A stretch of DNA of 64,000 bases from Paenibacillus sp. FSL H7-0331. Lineage in GTDB: Bacteria > Bacillota > Bacilli > Paenibacillales > NBRC-103111. The stretch covers positions 186,001 to 250,000 of the forward strand of contig NZ_MRTH01000004.1 of the NCBI RefSeq assembly GCF_001956045.1, given 5' to 3'. Position numbers and translations under genes: made by a program. The notes beneath the pieces were generated by a model. It ran no database searches and was not told the DNA's origin. It saw nothing but the letters and a program-made list of their open reading frames with translations. Positions within the stretch are counted from its first letter, which is position 1. Each line of letters begins with the position of its first letter. Of this stretch, positions 34,827 through 43,647 are shown piece after piece.

Positions 34827-35991
34827 AATGAATGTGGTTATCGGTCAATCAGGGGGACCTACACCTGTTATCAACGCATCGCTGCGAGGAGCAGTGGAGA
34901 AGGCATTAAAGCATGATCAGGTGGGCTCCGTTTATGGAACGCCTAACGGATTGCAAGGGATTCTGAATCATAAGCTGATCCGCTTAAATGAGAAATTGCC
35001 TGAGATTTGTAAGGCATCGGAGCAGCCGGGGGCCATATTGGGCACATCAAGGCATCCGCTGGCTGAAGAAGAATACGCCAAAATCATTGATGAGCTGGAG
35101 CGAGTGAATGCCAAGATTTTCTGCTATATTGGCGGCAATGGGTCCTCCAGAACGGTATTGGCGCTGCATCGGTATGCGAGCGCTATGGGCAAGGATATCC
35201 GATTTGTTCATGTTCCGAAAACTATCGATAATGATCTGGACGGAACGGATCATTGCCCCGGTTATGGAAGCGCATCCAAATTCCTATCCCATACGGTGCA
35301 GCTGTTTGCAGCCGATATGCTGTCCCTGCAAACAGTATCCAAGGTGGAAATTATCGAGGTTATGGGTGGGAATCGGGGATGGCTGCCTGCGGCGAGTGCA
35401 TTGTTCAAGAAGCAGGAAACCGACTACCCGGATCTGGTCTATTTGCCTGACGATCCGATTGATGCCGATGCCTTTCTAGCCGATGTGGACAACACCTTCA
35501 GCAGTAAAGGACGGAGCATTATCGTCATTGTACCGGATCACATGAAGGTGAACCATCTGGCCAAAGACCCATATGCCACAGAGGACCCCATTCGCGGACA
35601 TAATGCAGGTATCGGCTTCAGGCTGTCGCAGTACATCAATCGTCAGCTGAAAATTCCGACAAGAGTCACCGTACCGAATTCATTATTTCGAATCGCTTCG
35701 GGTTTTGTCTCCAGAGTCGATTACCAAGAATCGCTGCTGCTTGGCGACAAGGCCATTGATTATGCACTGGCGGGTTATTCCGGCGGGATGGTCACTCTGG
35801 AGCGGCAATCAAGCTCGCCTTACGTAAGCCGAGTTCAATGGGCACAACTGGACGATTTCGCAGGCAAAGAGAAAACGTTCCCAACGTCATACTGGGATGC
35901 TAGCAGACATATGCCGACACCTGCTTTTGTCGATTACCTGCTGCCACTGATTGATCAGGAGGAGCCGGGGCTGGTATTCAGCTTGAATTGA
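34819..35991 (+). CDS. 6-phosphofructokinase family protein with mixed ATP/PPi-type active site
   Basis: This 390-residue kinase belongs to the PfkA family. It opens with the nucleotide/phosphoryl-donor loop GQSGGPTPVINASLRG and has the catalytic base in PKTIDNDLDG (D137). The donor-specificity positions are odd: GGNGS (N107, G108) where ATP enzymes have GGDGS and PPi enzymes GGDDS, and Lys134 in PKTIDND, where ATP enzymes usually have Gly and PPi enzymes Lys. Gly plus Lys is the mixed pattern known from some intermediate enzymes; Asn replacing the Mg-binding Asp is unusual. Phosphoryl donor and sugar are therefore uncertain. It is coupled to a DeoR gene and near an aldolase, so a dedicated catabolic role is likely. 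Confidence 0.88.
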   Translation: MNKMNVVIGQSGGPTPVINASLRGAVEKALKHDQVGSVYGTPNGLQGILNHKLIRLNEKLPEICKASEQPGAILGTSRHPLAEEEYAKIIDELERVNAKIFCYIGGNGSSRTVLALHRYASAMGKDIRFVHVPKTIDNDLDGTDHCPGYGSASKFLSHTVQLFAADMLSLQTVSKVEIIEVMGGNRGWLPAASALFKKQETDYPDLVYLPDDPIDADAFLADVDNTFSSKGRSIIVIVPDHMKVNHLAKDPYATEDPIRGHNAGIGFRLSQYINRQLKIPTRVTVPNSLFRIASGFVSRVDYQESLLLGDKAIDYALAGYSGGMVTLERQSSSPYVSRVQWAQLDDFAGKEKTFPTSYWDASRHMPTPAFVDYLLPLIDQEEPGLVFSLN

Positions 35992-36126
35992 GGGTCAATG
36001 TGGAGCGGGTTAGGCTCACGTTAATTTTGAAGGGGGGTGAGCGGCTCGGTTTTGGCAGCGCGTTCAGACTTATGGCATGAGGTTTTATGACAAGGGGAAC
36101 TTTAGAAACGAGAGGAGCTTTTATCT

Positions 36127-37452
36127 ATGACATTTATAAAGAATCAACGCCGTCTTATTGCCATGCTTGCCTGCACTACTTTTATTCTTTCTGCTTGTTC
36201 AGCCCCAAGCGGGGTTGTTAACAACAATAATCCAGCCCCATCCACCGGAGCAGCTGGTGTCAGCAAAGCCAAAACAAAGGTCACCTGGCTGCAGTATTGG
36301 AAAAGCGAGGTTGGTGAAAAGCCGCTCAATGATTTAAAAGCAGGGTTTGAAGCCAAGAATCCGGATATTGAATTGGATATTCAGGACATGCCCTTCTCCC
36401 AGATGCATGACAAACTCGTAACGCTGCATGCCGCAGGCAATGTCCCCGATCTCATTCTGCTAACCTCCCCATGGGTAGCTGAATTTGCCGCATCTGGCAT
36501 TACCGAGCCTCTCGATACTTACTACAATGCGATGCCCAAGGAATTTCAGACAAGCAATGAAGGTCCTTACTGGAGTCCGTGGAAGGGCAAGCATTATGGT
36601 ATGGGTTTTATCACAGGAAATACGGCACTTTTCTACAACAAAAAGAAGCTTGCGGAGGCCAATCTGACGCCTCCTACGACCTGGGACGAATACCGCAGTG
36701 CCAGCATCAAACTGGCTGATGCCAGCAAAAACAAATTTGCCTTTACAGGCAACATGGCATCCGAGCCGCCATCCACGATTAACACCGAGCTGTGGCCGTT
36801 CATCCTGCAAGCTGGCGGCAAGCTGACGGAGAACAATAAAGCGGTGTTTAACTCTCCAGAAGGTGTCAAAGCGCTGGAGTATTACAAAGGGTTGATCAAG
36901 ACGGACAAGGTGGCTACCCCAGGTGAGCTGTCGGCCGGAGAAAAAGAGAAAAGATCGAATTTCAGTGCCGAGAATACAGCCTTTATGTTTGATGGGCCGT
37001 GGGGAATTGCGATTCAGAAAACCGCTAATCCGAATCTGGATTTTGGCGTTGTACCGATGCCTAAAGGCGCGGTTGGCGCCACGATTGCTGGTGGAGGCGC
37101 AATCGGCATGATGTCCAAGAGCAAGAACAAGGACGCCGCCTGGAAAGTACTGACCTACATGATGGAACCGTCTACACAAATCGCGTGGGCGAAAGCTACC
37201 AACAACTTCCCGCACAATAAAACTGCCCTGAAGGACGATTATATTCAAAAAAATCCGCTGCTTAAAGTGTTTGCGGATCAGAATGAGAGTCTCAAGCCGA
37301 TTAATCCCGATCTTCAACTGCCGGAAAGTACGGTAATGAGAAAAATCATGATCAATGAGATTCAAAACTATCTGACTGATAAAAAGACAGCCCAGCAAGC
37401 GTTGGACGATGCAGCGACGGGTTGGAATGCAGTATTTGACAAGTATAAATAA
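36127..37452 (+). CDS. Sugar ABC transporter substrate-binding lipoprotein (CUT1)
   Basis: This 441-residue lipoprotein has a lipobox ending FILSAC (Cys24) and a mature domain with the usual CUT1 pattern: TKVTWLQYWKSE near the start, NVPDLILLTSPWV, FYNKKKLAEANLTPPTTWDEY and AFMFDGPWGIAIQ. It binds an extracellular sugar for the permeases at 37498 and 38384. It starts at ATG behind GAGAGGAG. A compact hairpin after its stop probably protects its mRNA or attenuates read-through, giving more binding protein than permease. The 135-base upstream spacer after the phosphofructokinase gene contains no clear promoter that I can defend. Confidence 0.92.
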   Translation: MTFIKNQRRLIAMLACTTFILSACSAPSGVVNNNNPAPSTGAAGVSKAKTKVTWLQYWKSEVGEKPLNDLKAGFEAKNPDIELDIQDMPFSQMHDKLVTLHAAGNVPDLILLTSPWVAEFAASGITEPLDTYYNAMPKEFQTSNEGPYWSPWKGKHYGMGFITGNTALFYNKKKLAEANLTPPTTWDEYRSASIKLADASKNKFAFTGNMASEPPSTINTELWPFILQAGGKLTENNKAVFNSPEGVKALEYYKGLIKTDKVATPGELSAGEKEKRSNFSAENTAFMFDGPWGIAIQKTANPNLDFGVVPMPKGAVGATIAGGGAIGMMSKSKNKDAAWKVLTYMMEPSTQIAWAKATNNFPHNKTALKDDYIQKNPLLKVFADQNESLKPINPDLQLPESTVMRKIMINEIQNYLTDKKTAQQALDDAATGWNAVFDKYK

Positions 37453-37454
37453 AT

Positions 37455-37475
37455 GGGGCCTGATGGCCCCTTATC
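37455..37475 (+). terminator. Attenuator-like hairpin between binding protein and permeases
   Basis: GGGGCC (37455-37460), TGAT, GGCCCC (37465-37470), then TTATCTTTT. It is placed directly after the binding-protein stop, which is typical of importers that express binding protein in excess. Confidence 0.65.
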
Positions 37476-37497
37476 TTTTCACAAAGGAGTTTCCCTT

Positions 37498-38382
37498 ATG
37501 AGAGAACAACCGATCATTCGTTATGTACGAAGGCTCTCGTTTATTTTTCCGGCGATGATCCTTTTAATTCTGCTTACGGGATACCCCTTATATGATGTTG
37601 TTACCATGAGCTTGTTTGATTATCGGAATCCGGCACTGCCGGTGTACGCAGGCATGTCCAATTACAAGTATGTGCTGATGGACCCTCTATTCTGGCATTC
37701 TTTAAAAAATACATTGGTGTATACCTTTGGAACCGTAGTATTGGTTATGTTATCCGGATTAATATTCGCTGCATTACTCAATCAGAAAATTAATGTCAAG
37801 ATACGGGGCGCTTTTCGCTCGGTTCTGATGTTCCCATGGCTGTTATCCAGCGCTGTCGTCGGTTCGGTATGGATGCTGCTGTTATCACCATTTGGTTTAC
37901 TGAACTGGTTTCTATTGAAAGTAGGGCTCATTAACGAAAGTCTGGCGTGGTTAAGCGACGAAAGATTCGCGATGATTGGATTAATACTGGCTAATACATG
38001 GAAAAGCTTCCCTTTCGCCATGCTGATGATATTGGCGGCTTTTCAAACCGTTCCTGATGATATTATAGAAGCGGCACAAGTGGACGGTGCAAATCGGTTC
38101 AGACGTTTTGTATTTATTGTCATTCCCCAAATCAAGGATCTGCTGTTTACGATCATTACGCTCGAAATTATTTGGCATTTCCGGTCCTTTGATCTTGTGT
38201 TCCTGATGACGGGCGGAGGTCCGGTGAATGCAACTGAAGTATTATCGACGTATGTATATACCGACGCTTTCCGTTCCCTGGATTTTGGGCATGCCTCTGC
38301 AACTGCCATCTTCATGCTTATTGCGATGATAGCTATCTCCAGTCTCTACTTGAGAGCCTCGTTAACCAAGGAGGGCAAATAA
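37498..38382 (+). CDS. Sugar ABC transporter permease (MalF-type)
   Basis: This 294-residue membrane protein has six likely membrane segments, the docking motif IEAAQVDGANRFRRFVFI and the FLMTGGGPVNATEVLSTYVY segment of MalF/UgpA-type permeases. ATG 37498 has AAAGGAG at good spacing; an earlier in-frame ATG at 37453 begins inside the hairpin and has no ribosome site. It is one base from its partner permease. No ATPase is encoded nearby. Confidence 0.92.
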   Translation: MREQPIIRYVRRLSFIFPAMILLILLTGYPLYDVVTMSLFDYRNPALPVYAGMSNYKYVLMDPLFWHSLKNTLVYTFGTVVLVMLSGLIFAALLNQKINVKIRGAFRSVLMFPWLLSSAVVGSVWMLLLSPFGLLNWFLLKVGLINESLAWLSDERFAMIGLILANTWKSFPFAMLMILAAFQTVPDDIIEAAQVDGANRFRRFVFIVIPQIKDLLFTIITLEIIWHFRSFDLVFLMTGGGPVNATEVLSTYVYTDAFRSLDFGHASATAIFMLIAMIAISSLYLRASLTKEGK

Positions 38383-38383
38383 G

Positions 38384-39202
38384 ATGAATATGCGCAGGGT
38401 TGGTTTGTATGCACTAATTTCATTACTGACTTTCCTCGTGATGGTACCGCTGCTCTGGATGCTCTCGGTTTCTCTGCGAACGAATGTGCAGGTGTTCTCG
38501 ATTCCGCTCAATTTGCTGCCGCCATCACCCGACCTGGATGCTTACAAGCAAATATTTGCCAAACCGGACATGATCCGTTTGTTTCTGAACAGCTATATTG
38601 TTGCTTTTGCCGTTACGCTGCTGTGCATATTCCTGTCTGCTTTATCGGGATACGGTTTGTCACGCTACCAATATAAAGGGAAACGTTTTATTATTTTATA
38701 TGTTTTGTTGACCCAGATGTTCCCTATGGTTTTGTTATGTATTCCTTATTTCCTTATTATTTCTCGGATGGGCCTATACAATACGTATACAGCGTTGATT
38801 CTTGCTTATACTTCCTTTGCACTGCCTTTCTCGATGTTGATGATGAGAGACTTTGTGAACAGCATTCCGCGTGAACTGGATGAAGCTGCAACGATGGATG
38901 GCTGCGGTGCTTACCGAACTTTTTTTCAGATTATATTACCGCCCTGCCTGCCGGGCTTGATCGCTACGGGTGTGTATACGTTTATTTTGGCCTGGAATGA
39001 GTATTTATTCGCTGTAGTTCTGACCCAAAATATTTCTTCCCGGCCTTTAACATTGGGGATCGGTATGCTGATCGGCGAGTTTACGACACAATGGAATCAA
39101 TTGATGGCATTATCGCTGATGGCGAGTGTTCCGCTGCTGGTCATCTTTATGTTTGTACAAAAATATTTCCTGCAGGGCCTCACAGGTGGCAGCGTCAAGT
39201 AA
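38384..39202 (+). CDS. Sugar ABC transporter permease (MalG-type)
   Basis: This 272-residue membrane protein is the second permease, with six likely membrane segments, the docking loop LDEAATMDGCGAYRTFFQ and the C-terminal KYFLQGLTGGSVK characteristic of MalG-type proteins. ATG 38384 has AAGGAGGG inside the end of the preceding gene, so the two permeases are translationally coupled. A 164-base spacer without obvious features follows before the PhyH gene, so the catabolic genes are probably in the same transcript. Confidence 0.92.
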   Translation: MNMRRVGLYALISLLTFLVMVPLLWMLSVSLRTNVQVFSIPLNLLPPSPDLDAYKQIFAKPDMIRLFLNSYIVAFAVTLLCIFLSALSGYGLSRYQYKGKRFIILYVLLTQMFPMVLLCIPYFLIISRMGLYNTYTALILAYTSFALPFSMLMMRDFVNSIPRELDEAATMDGCGAYRTFFQIILPPCLPGLIATGVYTFILAWNEYLFAVVLTQNISSRPLTLGIGMLIGEFTTQWNQLMALSLMASVPLLVIFMFVQKYFLQGLTGGSVK

Positions 39203-39366
39203 GAGCTGATGCAGATGCCGAAATTAAGCATAGTTTTTCCGTAGATAAGAATAGAAGCTGTGGCCCCCAATCACCTATACTAAAGTTGTACCTACAAGCA
39301 CTGCTGACTAGTGAAATTCACGGTCTGTCATGCTTAACTACAACACATTTAGGGAGGATCACAACC

Positions 39367-40116
39367 ATGTCAGCACAAACGAATCCATTGCTTTCCAAAG
39401 AAGAGGTTACTTTTTACGAAGAAAATGGCTATTATTTATACAAGAAGCCATTATTCAGTCAGGAAAAGCAGCAAGAACTGAAACAAATCTTTGAAGAGCA
39501 ATGGGAGCTGGTTGGCCGCAAATTGAACAGTGAGCTGGATACACCTCATTTTCGGGATGAAAGGCTGCTTAAATTTTTGCTGAGCGATGAGGTGCTGGAT
39601 TTGGTTGAGCCGCTTCTTGGGCCCAATATCGCGCTATGGTCCAGCCATTTTATTTGCAAAGAGCCTTTCATCGGCAAACAGACGCCATGGCATGAAGATT
39701 CCGCCTATTGGAACGGCCGGTTAAGCCGATTCGACAAACTGGTGACCGTATGGCTGGCGATTGATCGCAGCTCGGAAGAGAATGGCTGCATGCGGGTTAT
39801 TCCGGGCACACACAACAATGGTTTTTCGGAATATGAAGCTGTGGATAAGGACGAGAACATCTTTGCTACAGAGATCAAAAAAGTCGATGACTCGAATGCC
39901 ATATACTTCGAGCTGGAGGCTGGTGAATGCTCGCTTCACGATTCTCGGATTATGCACGGCGCCAAGCCCAACACGAGTCCTTACCGACGTTGCGGTTACA
40001 CGATGCGTTATTTTGCCACAGATGCTAAATATATTGAAGAGAAGAACTCACCTGATTTCAAAATTTGGCTGGCACGCGGAATAGACCTGGCCGGCAACCG
40101 TTACGAGAATGCCTAA
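39367..40116 (+). CDS. Phytanoyl-CoA dioxygenase (PhyH) family Fe(II)/2-oxoglutarate oxygenase
   Basis: This 249-residue non-heme iron oxygenase has the iron-binding His and Asp in TPWHEDSAYW, the distal His in DSRIMHGAKPNTS, and an Arg two residues past YR in SPYRRCGYTMR for 2-oxoglutarate. It is only distantly related to the PhyH protein at 955. ATG 39367 follows GGGAGG; the frame stays open upstream into the permease gene, but that extension lacks family features. It lies between the sugar importer and a TIM-barrel isomerase, 17 bases before the latter. That context argues for oxidation of an imported sugar, polyol or derivative rather than a fatty acid; the substrate is unknown. Confidence 0.88.
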   Translation: MSAQTNPLLSKEEVTFYEENGYYLYKKPLFSQEKQQELKQIFEEQWELVGRKLNSELDTPHFRDERLLKFLLSDEVLDLVEPLLGPNIALWSSHFICKEPFIGKQTPWHEDSAYWNGRLSRFDKLVTVWLAIDRSSEENGCMRVIPGTHNNGFSEYEAVDKDENIFATEIKKVDDSNAIYFELEAGECSLHDSRIMHGAKPNTSPYRRCGYTMRYFATDAKYIEEKNSPDFKIWLARGIDLAGNRYENA

Positions 40117-40133
40117 AAGAAGTGGAGATTGCC

Positions 40134-40937
40134 ATGCTGCTTAAAATGTTCAAAGCGACTTGGGGAAATAAGGAACCTCTAGCCAGTTTATTCGCAAAAT
40201 CAGCTGATGCCGGCTATGCCGGCATCGAGTGTCCGCCGCCTGACCGTGACCATGAAACGGAATTCCGCGAGCTGCTGGAGCAGTACAACTTCGAATATAT
40301 TGCCCAGGTTGCCACTTATAGTGGAGACCATTATCACGAGTTTGCCGAGCTGTCGGCAAGAGCGATCGAGTTTAAGCCTATTCTCATAAATTGCCACAGC
40401 TCCGTACATGGCTTGAAATTCGCAGAAAATGTCCGCTTCTTCGAGCAGGCGCTTGCCATCGAGAAGCAAGCTGGCATTTCCTTCGCGCATGAAACCCATC
40501 GAGGTCGGGCGATGTTTACACCCTGGACGACGGCCGAGCTGCTTCAGGCTTTCCCTGATTTAAAAATCAATGCTGATTTCAGCCATTGGTGCTGTACCTG
40601 TGAAAGCCTGTTGGGTGATCAGTTGGACAATCTGGAGTTGGCGATGTCCAGAGCCATCCATATTCATGGCCGGGTTGGCCATCGTCATGGACCACAGGTA
40701 TCGGACCCGGCAGCTCCCGAATATGCCGCCGAACTTAATGCGCACATGGGGTGGTGGCTGGAGATTTACCGACAACGACTGGCCGAGGGCAATTCGTTTA
40801 TGACATTCACACCCGAATTCGGCCCTCCCGGCTACATGCCAACACTGCCTTACACAAGACAGCCGATCATCGATTTATGGAACGTGAATGAATGGATACG
40901 TGTTTACTTCGAGCAGCAGTATAAGCAGCAAGCATAA
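40134..40937 (+). CDS. Sugar phosphate isomerase/epimerase-like TIM-barrel protein
   Basis: This 267-residue protein belongs to the xylose isomerase-like TIM-barrel (AP endonuclease 2) family that includes IolE, IolI and ketose 3-epimerases. Metal-binding candidates appear in order: Glu in FAHETHRG, Asp in INADFSHW, His in GRVGHRHGPQ and Glu in TPEFGPPGYMP. The last motif is where 3-epimerases hold a catalytic Glu. It starts at ATG behind GTGGAG, 17 bases after the PhyH gene, so the two products likely act in sequence. The substrate cannot be assigned; sugar or keto-inositol isomerization is plausible. Confidence 0.87.
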   Translation: MLLKMFKATWGNKEPLASLFAKSADAGYAGIECPPPDRDHETEFRELLEQYNFEYIAQVATYSGDHYHEFAELSARAIEFKPILINCHSSVHGLKFAENVRFFEQALAIEKQAGISFAHETHRGRAMFTPWTTAELLQAFPDLKINADFSHWCCTCESLLGDQLDNLELAMSRAIHIHGRVGHRHGPQVSDPAAPEYAAELNAHMGWWLEIYRQRLAEGNSFMTFTPEFGPPGYMPTLPYTRQPIIDLWNVNEWIRVYFEQQYKQQA

Positions 40938-40961
40938 TTATTGGAAATGGGGGATATAGGG

Positions 40962-41816
40962 ATGGATGAGGATTTCATTGGACCAGAGCGATTGACGAAT
41001 GAAAAATTTATGATTCTGCCGTCCCCCTTTCGTATTTATCAAACGTTGATTGAGCATAGAGTGAGGACGCATTGGCACGAATTTTTTGAAATGGCATTTG
41101 TACGTTCCGGAGCAGGAACACATATACTTAACGGGAATCCGATTCCGATTTCAAGAGGTCATTCCTTTTTGTTAACCCCGGCGGATTTTCACGAAATCGT
41201 ACCGGACTCAAGTCAACCGCTGCAAATTTATAATTTGATTTTTACGAACAGGTTTATTCGAGATGAGCTGATGCCCCACATTTTCGAGGGAATTTCTGTT
41301 CATTCCTGTCTATTTCAAGCTGAAGAGTGTGAATTTATTGAGCAGGCCTACAAACGAATTTGGGAAGAAGCCCACAATTGGCGATCAGATAGTGAGTTCA
41401 TTGTGCAAGGCAGTATTGAGCGCTTGCTGATCGATCTCTCACGCAAATGCCGACAGGCTATCGATACGCCACAATGGGCGGGCAATACGGCGGTGCATGA
41501 GGGAGTCCGCAAATCGTTAATTTATATACAGCATCATTTTCGTACAACCCTTTCCCTGGAGGAAGTTGCTTCTTATTGCGGCCTATCGACCAACTATTTC
41601 AGTGAGTGCTTCAGCAGGATGATAGGGATGCCCTTTCAAGTCTATGTTAAGGAAGCACGGCTTCAATTTGCCAAATCGCTGCTTGGTACGACAACTCTTC
41701 CGATTACCGATATTTGTTTTGCCTCCGGCTTTAATACGCTGCCTTACTTTGAGCGGGCCTTCAAGCAAAAATTTGCGGTTTCACCCCGCGACTACCGTAA
41801 AAGCTCTGTCTATTGA
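40962..41816 (+). CDS. AraC family transcriptional regulator with cupin domain
   Basis: This 284-residue regulator has an N-terminal cupin sensor (RTHWHEFFEMAFVRSG, then ISRGHSFLLTPADFHEI) and two C-terminal helix-turn-helix units (LSLEEVASYCGLSTNYFSECF and ITDICFASGFNTLPYFERAFK), closing with VSPRDYR. I chose ATG 40962, preceded by GGGGGATA; upstream TTG and ATG starts at 40941 and 40947 would add only a few residues. It lies 24 bases after the isomerase gene in the same direction, so it may autoregulate the importer-PhyH-isomerase operon. The usual ligand is a sugar. Confidence 0.9.
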   Translation: MDEDFIGPERLTNEKFMILPSPFRIYQTLIEHRVRTHWHEFFEMAFVRSGAGTHILNGNPIPISRGHSFLLTPADFHEIVPDSSQPLQIYNLIFTNRFIRDELMPHIFEGISVHSCLFQAEECEFIEQAYKRIWEEAHNWRSDSEFIVQGSIERLLIDLSRKCRQAIDTPQWAGNTAVHEGVRKSLIYIQHHFRTTLSLEEVASYCGLSTNYFSECFSRMIGMPFQVYVKEARLQFAKSLLGTTTLPITDICFASGFNTLPYFERAFKQKFAVSPRDYRKSSVY

Positions 41817-41899
41817 AAGAAAGCAGAGCTCTTAATAGTATGATTACGGAACCAGTGGCATTTTTGTCACAGCTTGCTTACAGCAAAAGGAGGATAATC

Positions 41900-42910
41900 A
41901 TGTCTGATAGCGCTGCTTGGGAAGGCACTTTTCATGGAGAACCCGCTATATGGCTGAAATTCGGGAAATATGCAGCGATCATGCTGCCGAACATAGGCGG
42001 CAACCTGGTTGCTTTTCGCGATACGAAAAGGGACTTCCGTTTTTTGCGTGAGCCCTCCGAGGAGGAGATGCCTGCGTTTAAAGCGCGTCCGCTTAATCAC
42101 GGTGTCCCCGTGTTATTTCCGCCTAACCGCTATGAAAATGGCCGATTTCCGTGGGAAGGCTCGACACTTCAGCTGCCGATCAACGAGCAATCCAGAAATA
42201 ATCATCTCCATGGGTTTCTGTATGATACACCTTGGACCGTAGACGATTATGGGTGTACTGCCAATGAAAGCTACGTGGTCGTCTCGGTTCGTGTGGATGA
42301 GACCCATCCCGCCTATTCTCATTTTCCTTATACCTTCACTTTCACACTTCGTTATGTATTAAGCGTGCACGGTCTTCTCCAACACGTTATCATACGTAAC
42401 GATGGTCATAGAGCGATGCCTTGCCTGCTTGCGTTTCATACCACGATCAACGCGCCTTTCACATCGGAAGGAGCCTCCACGGATTGTTGTGTCAAACTGA
42501 CGATTGGCCGTCGGTGGGAGCTAAACGATCGTATGCTTCCGACAGGGCGTTTCCAATCACTCAGCCAGGAAGAAGAGCACATGCGTGATGAGGGTGTTTA
42601 CCCATTCAATGAGGTCATGGATAATCATTACACAGCGGAAGCTCAGGACGGACGCAATCGGATGGAACTGACGGATGCCAAGCAGGGTATTAAGTTGATT
42701 TATGATGTCGGAACCTCCTACAAGCAATGGATGGTGTGGAATAACTTTGCCAAGGAAGGCTTCTTTTGCCCAGAGCCGCAGATTAACCTCGTCAATGCAC
42801 CAAACGTCAAGCTGCCAGAGCATGATATCGGCCTCTATGGATTGGCACCGGGCCAAATATGGGAAGAAACAAGCCGTCTCTATGTTACGCAAGCTCCATT
42901 ATTTAATTAA
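41900..42910 (+). CDS. Aldose 1-epimerase (mutarotase-like) family protein
   Basis: This 336-residue protein has the beta-sandwich galactose mutarotase-like fold. It carries ILFPPNR-like VLFPPNRYENG, the conserved His region NNHLHGFLYDTPW and the late acidic segment CPEPQINLVNAPN, where mutarotases hold the catalytic Glu. Such enzymes interconvert alpha and beta anomers of imported sugars before they are phosphorylated or oxidised. ATG 41900 follows AAAGGAGGA. It is last in the AraC-linked cluster that begins with the importer at 36127. The exact sugar is unknown. Confidence 0.88.
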   Translation: MSDSAAWEGTFHGEPAIWLKFGKYAAIMLPNIGGNLVAFRDTKRDFRFLREPSEEEMPAFKARPLNHGVPVLFPPNRYENGRFPWEGSTLQLPINEQSRNNHLHGFLYDTPWTVDDYGCTANESYVVVSVRVDETHPAYSHFPYTFTFTLRYVLSVHGLLQHVIIRNDGHRAMPCLLAFHTTINAPFTSEGASTDCCVKLTIGRRWELNDRMLPTGRFQSLSQEEEHMRDEGVYPFNEVMDNHYTAEAQDGRNRMELTDAKQGIKLIYDVGTSYKQWMVWNNFAKEGFFCPEPQINLVNAPNVKLPEHDIGLYGLAPGQIWEETSRLYVTQAPLFN

Positions 42911-42913
42911 TTA

Positions 42914-42928
42914 TGACAATAGTTGTCA
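42914..42928. promoter_or_regulatory. Perfect 6-3-6 palindrome upstream of a VOC gene
   Basis: TGACAA, TAG, TTGTCA form a perfect inverted repeat immediately after the mutarotase stop and 78 bases before the next gene. It could be an operator for the VOC gene. The binding protein is unknown. Confidence 0.45.
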
Positions 42929-43005
42929 CTATTATCGATTATCATTGAAATCAAGCCCAGTTGAACAGGCGGGGCTAAAAAAATGAGAAACGAAGGAGCT
43001 GTTTC

Positions 43006-43434
43006 ATGATGACGCTGCAAATAATCCCATATATTATGTTGGATGGACAAGCAAGCGAGGCTATTGAATTCTATGTAAAAGCATTGGATGCCAAAGTCCT
43101 TTTTAAACAAACAATCGGAGAAGGTCCGGATAACCCCGAATTTCCACTGACCATCGAAGAAAAGCAACGTGTGGCACACTCCGTCTTACAAGTCGGCACA
43201 ACAGAAATGTATGTGGCTGATCTTAGTCCAGATCAAGCCTGTCAGTTGGGTAATCAGGTTACGATTTGCATTACGGCTAACGAGAGGGAGCAATCCAAAC
43301 CCATCTATGATGCCTTGCTGCAGGATGGTCAAGTCATTATGCCACTGCAAGAGACCTATTTTAGTCCGGCTTACGGGATGGTTACGGACAAGTTCGGTGT
43401 CACCTTTCAAATTTTCACGAAAAGACCGCGTTAA
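43006..43434 (+). CDS. VOC family protein (PhnB/YrvD-like)
   Basis: This 142-residue protein is of the PhnB-like 3-demethylubiquinone-9-methyltransferase-type VOC group. It begins LQIIPYIMLDGQASEAIEFYVKALDA and has the typical MPLQETYFSPAYGMVTDKFGVTFQIF ending. The metal-binding His of the family start is replaced (IPYIML), so it may bind rather than convert its ligand. It has a good ribosome site, AAGGAG. It is monocistronic with a terminator at 43510. The function of these proteins is generally unknown. Confidence 0.88.
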   Translation: MMTLQIIPYIMLDGQASEAIEFYVKALDAKVLFKQTIGEGPDNPEFPLTIEEKQRVAHSVLQVGTTEMYVADLSPDQACQLGNQVTICITANEREQSKPIYDALLQDGQVIMPLQETYFSPAYGMVTDKFGVTFQIFTKRPR

Positions 43435-43509
43435 TCCTGCAAGCATGTATTCGACGGAAGCCAGCCGCGACGGTCGATTGGGCTTCCTTGGAACTCGCGT
43501 AAACAAACG

Positions 43510-43545
43510 GCTCTGCTCGCAGCATTTGCGAAAGAGCTTTTTTTA
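43510..43545 (+). terminator. Terminator after VOC gene
   Basis: GCTCTGCTCGC pairs with GCGAAAGAGC with one mismatch, followed by seven Ts. Confidence 0.75.
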
Positions 43546-43647
43546 TTTCAGCAGTAAAAAATTCCTTGTTTTTGCAGCAACCTTTTACGTCCATGATCCG
43601 TCTTAAAAATTAAGCATTTATTGGTAATGCACTTTGAGGAGGAATGA

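Noticed and set aside
35992..36126. Possible riboswitch upstream of the 36127 binding protein
   Set aside because: The region is G-rich in places but I found no stable conserved fold or terminator-antiterminator pair.
36460..37398. 312-codon minus-strand frame opposite the CUT1 binding protein
   Set aside because: The sense strand has a clear lipoprotein with family motifs; the antisense frame is Arg/Leu-rich with no known features.
39091..39366. Upstream extension of the second PhyH gene into the permease gene
   Set aside because: The extension overlaps a conserved permease and lacks PhyH features; ATG 39367 has a proper ribosome site.
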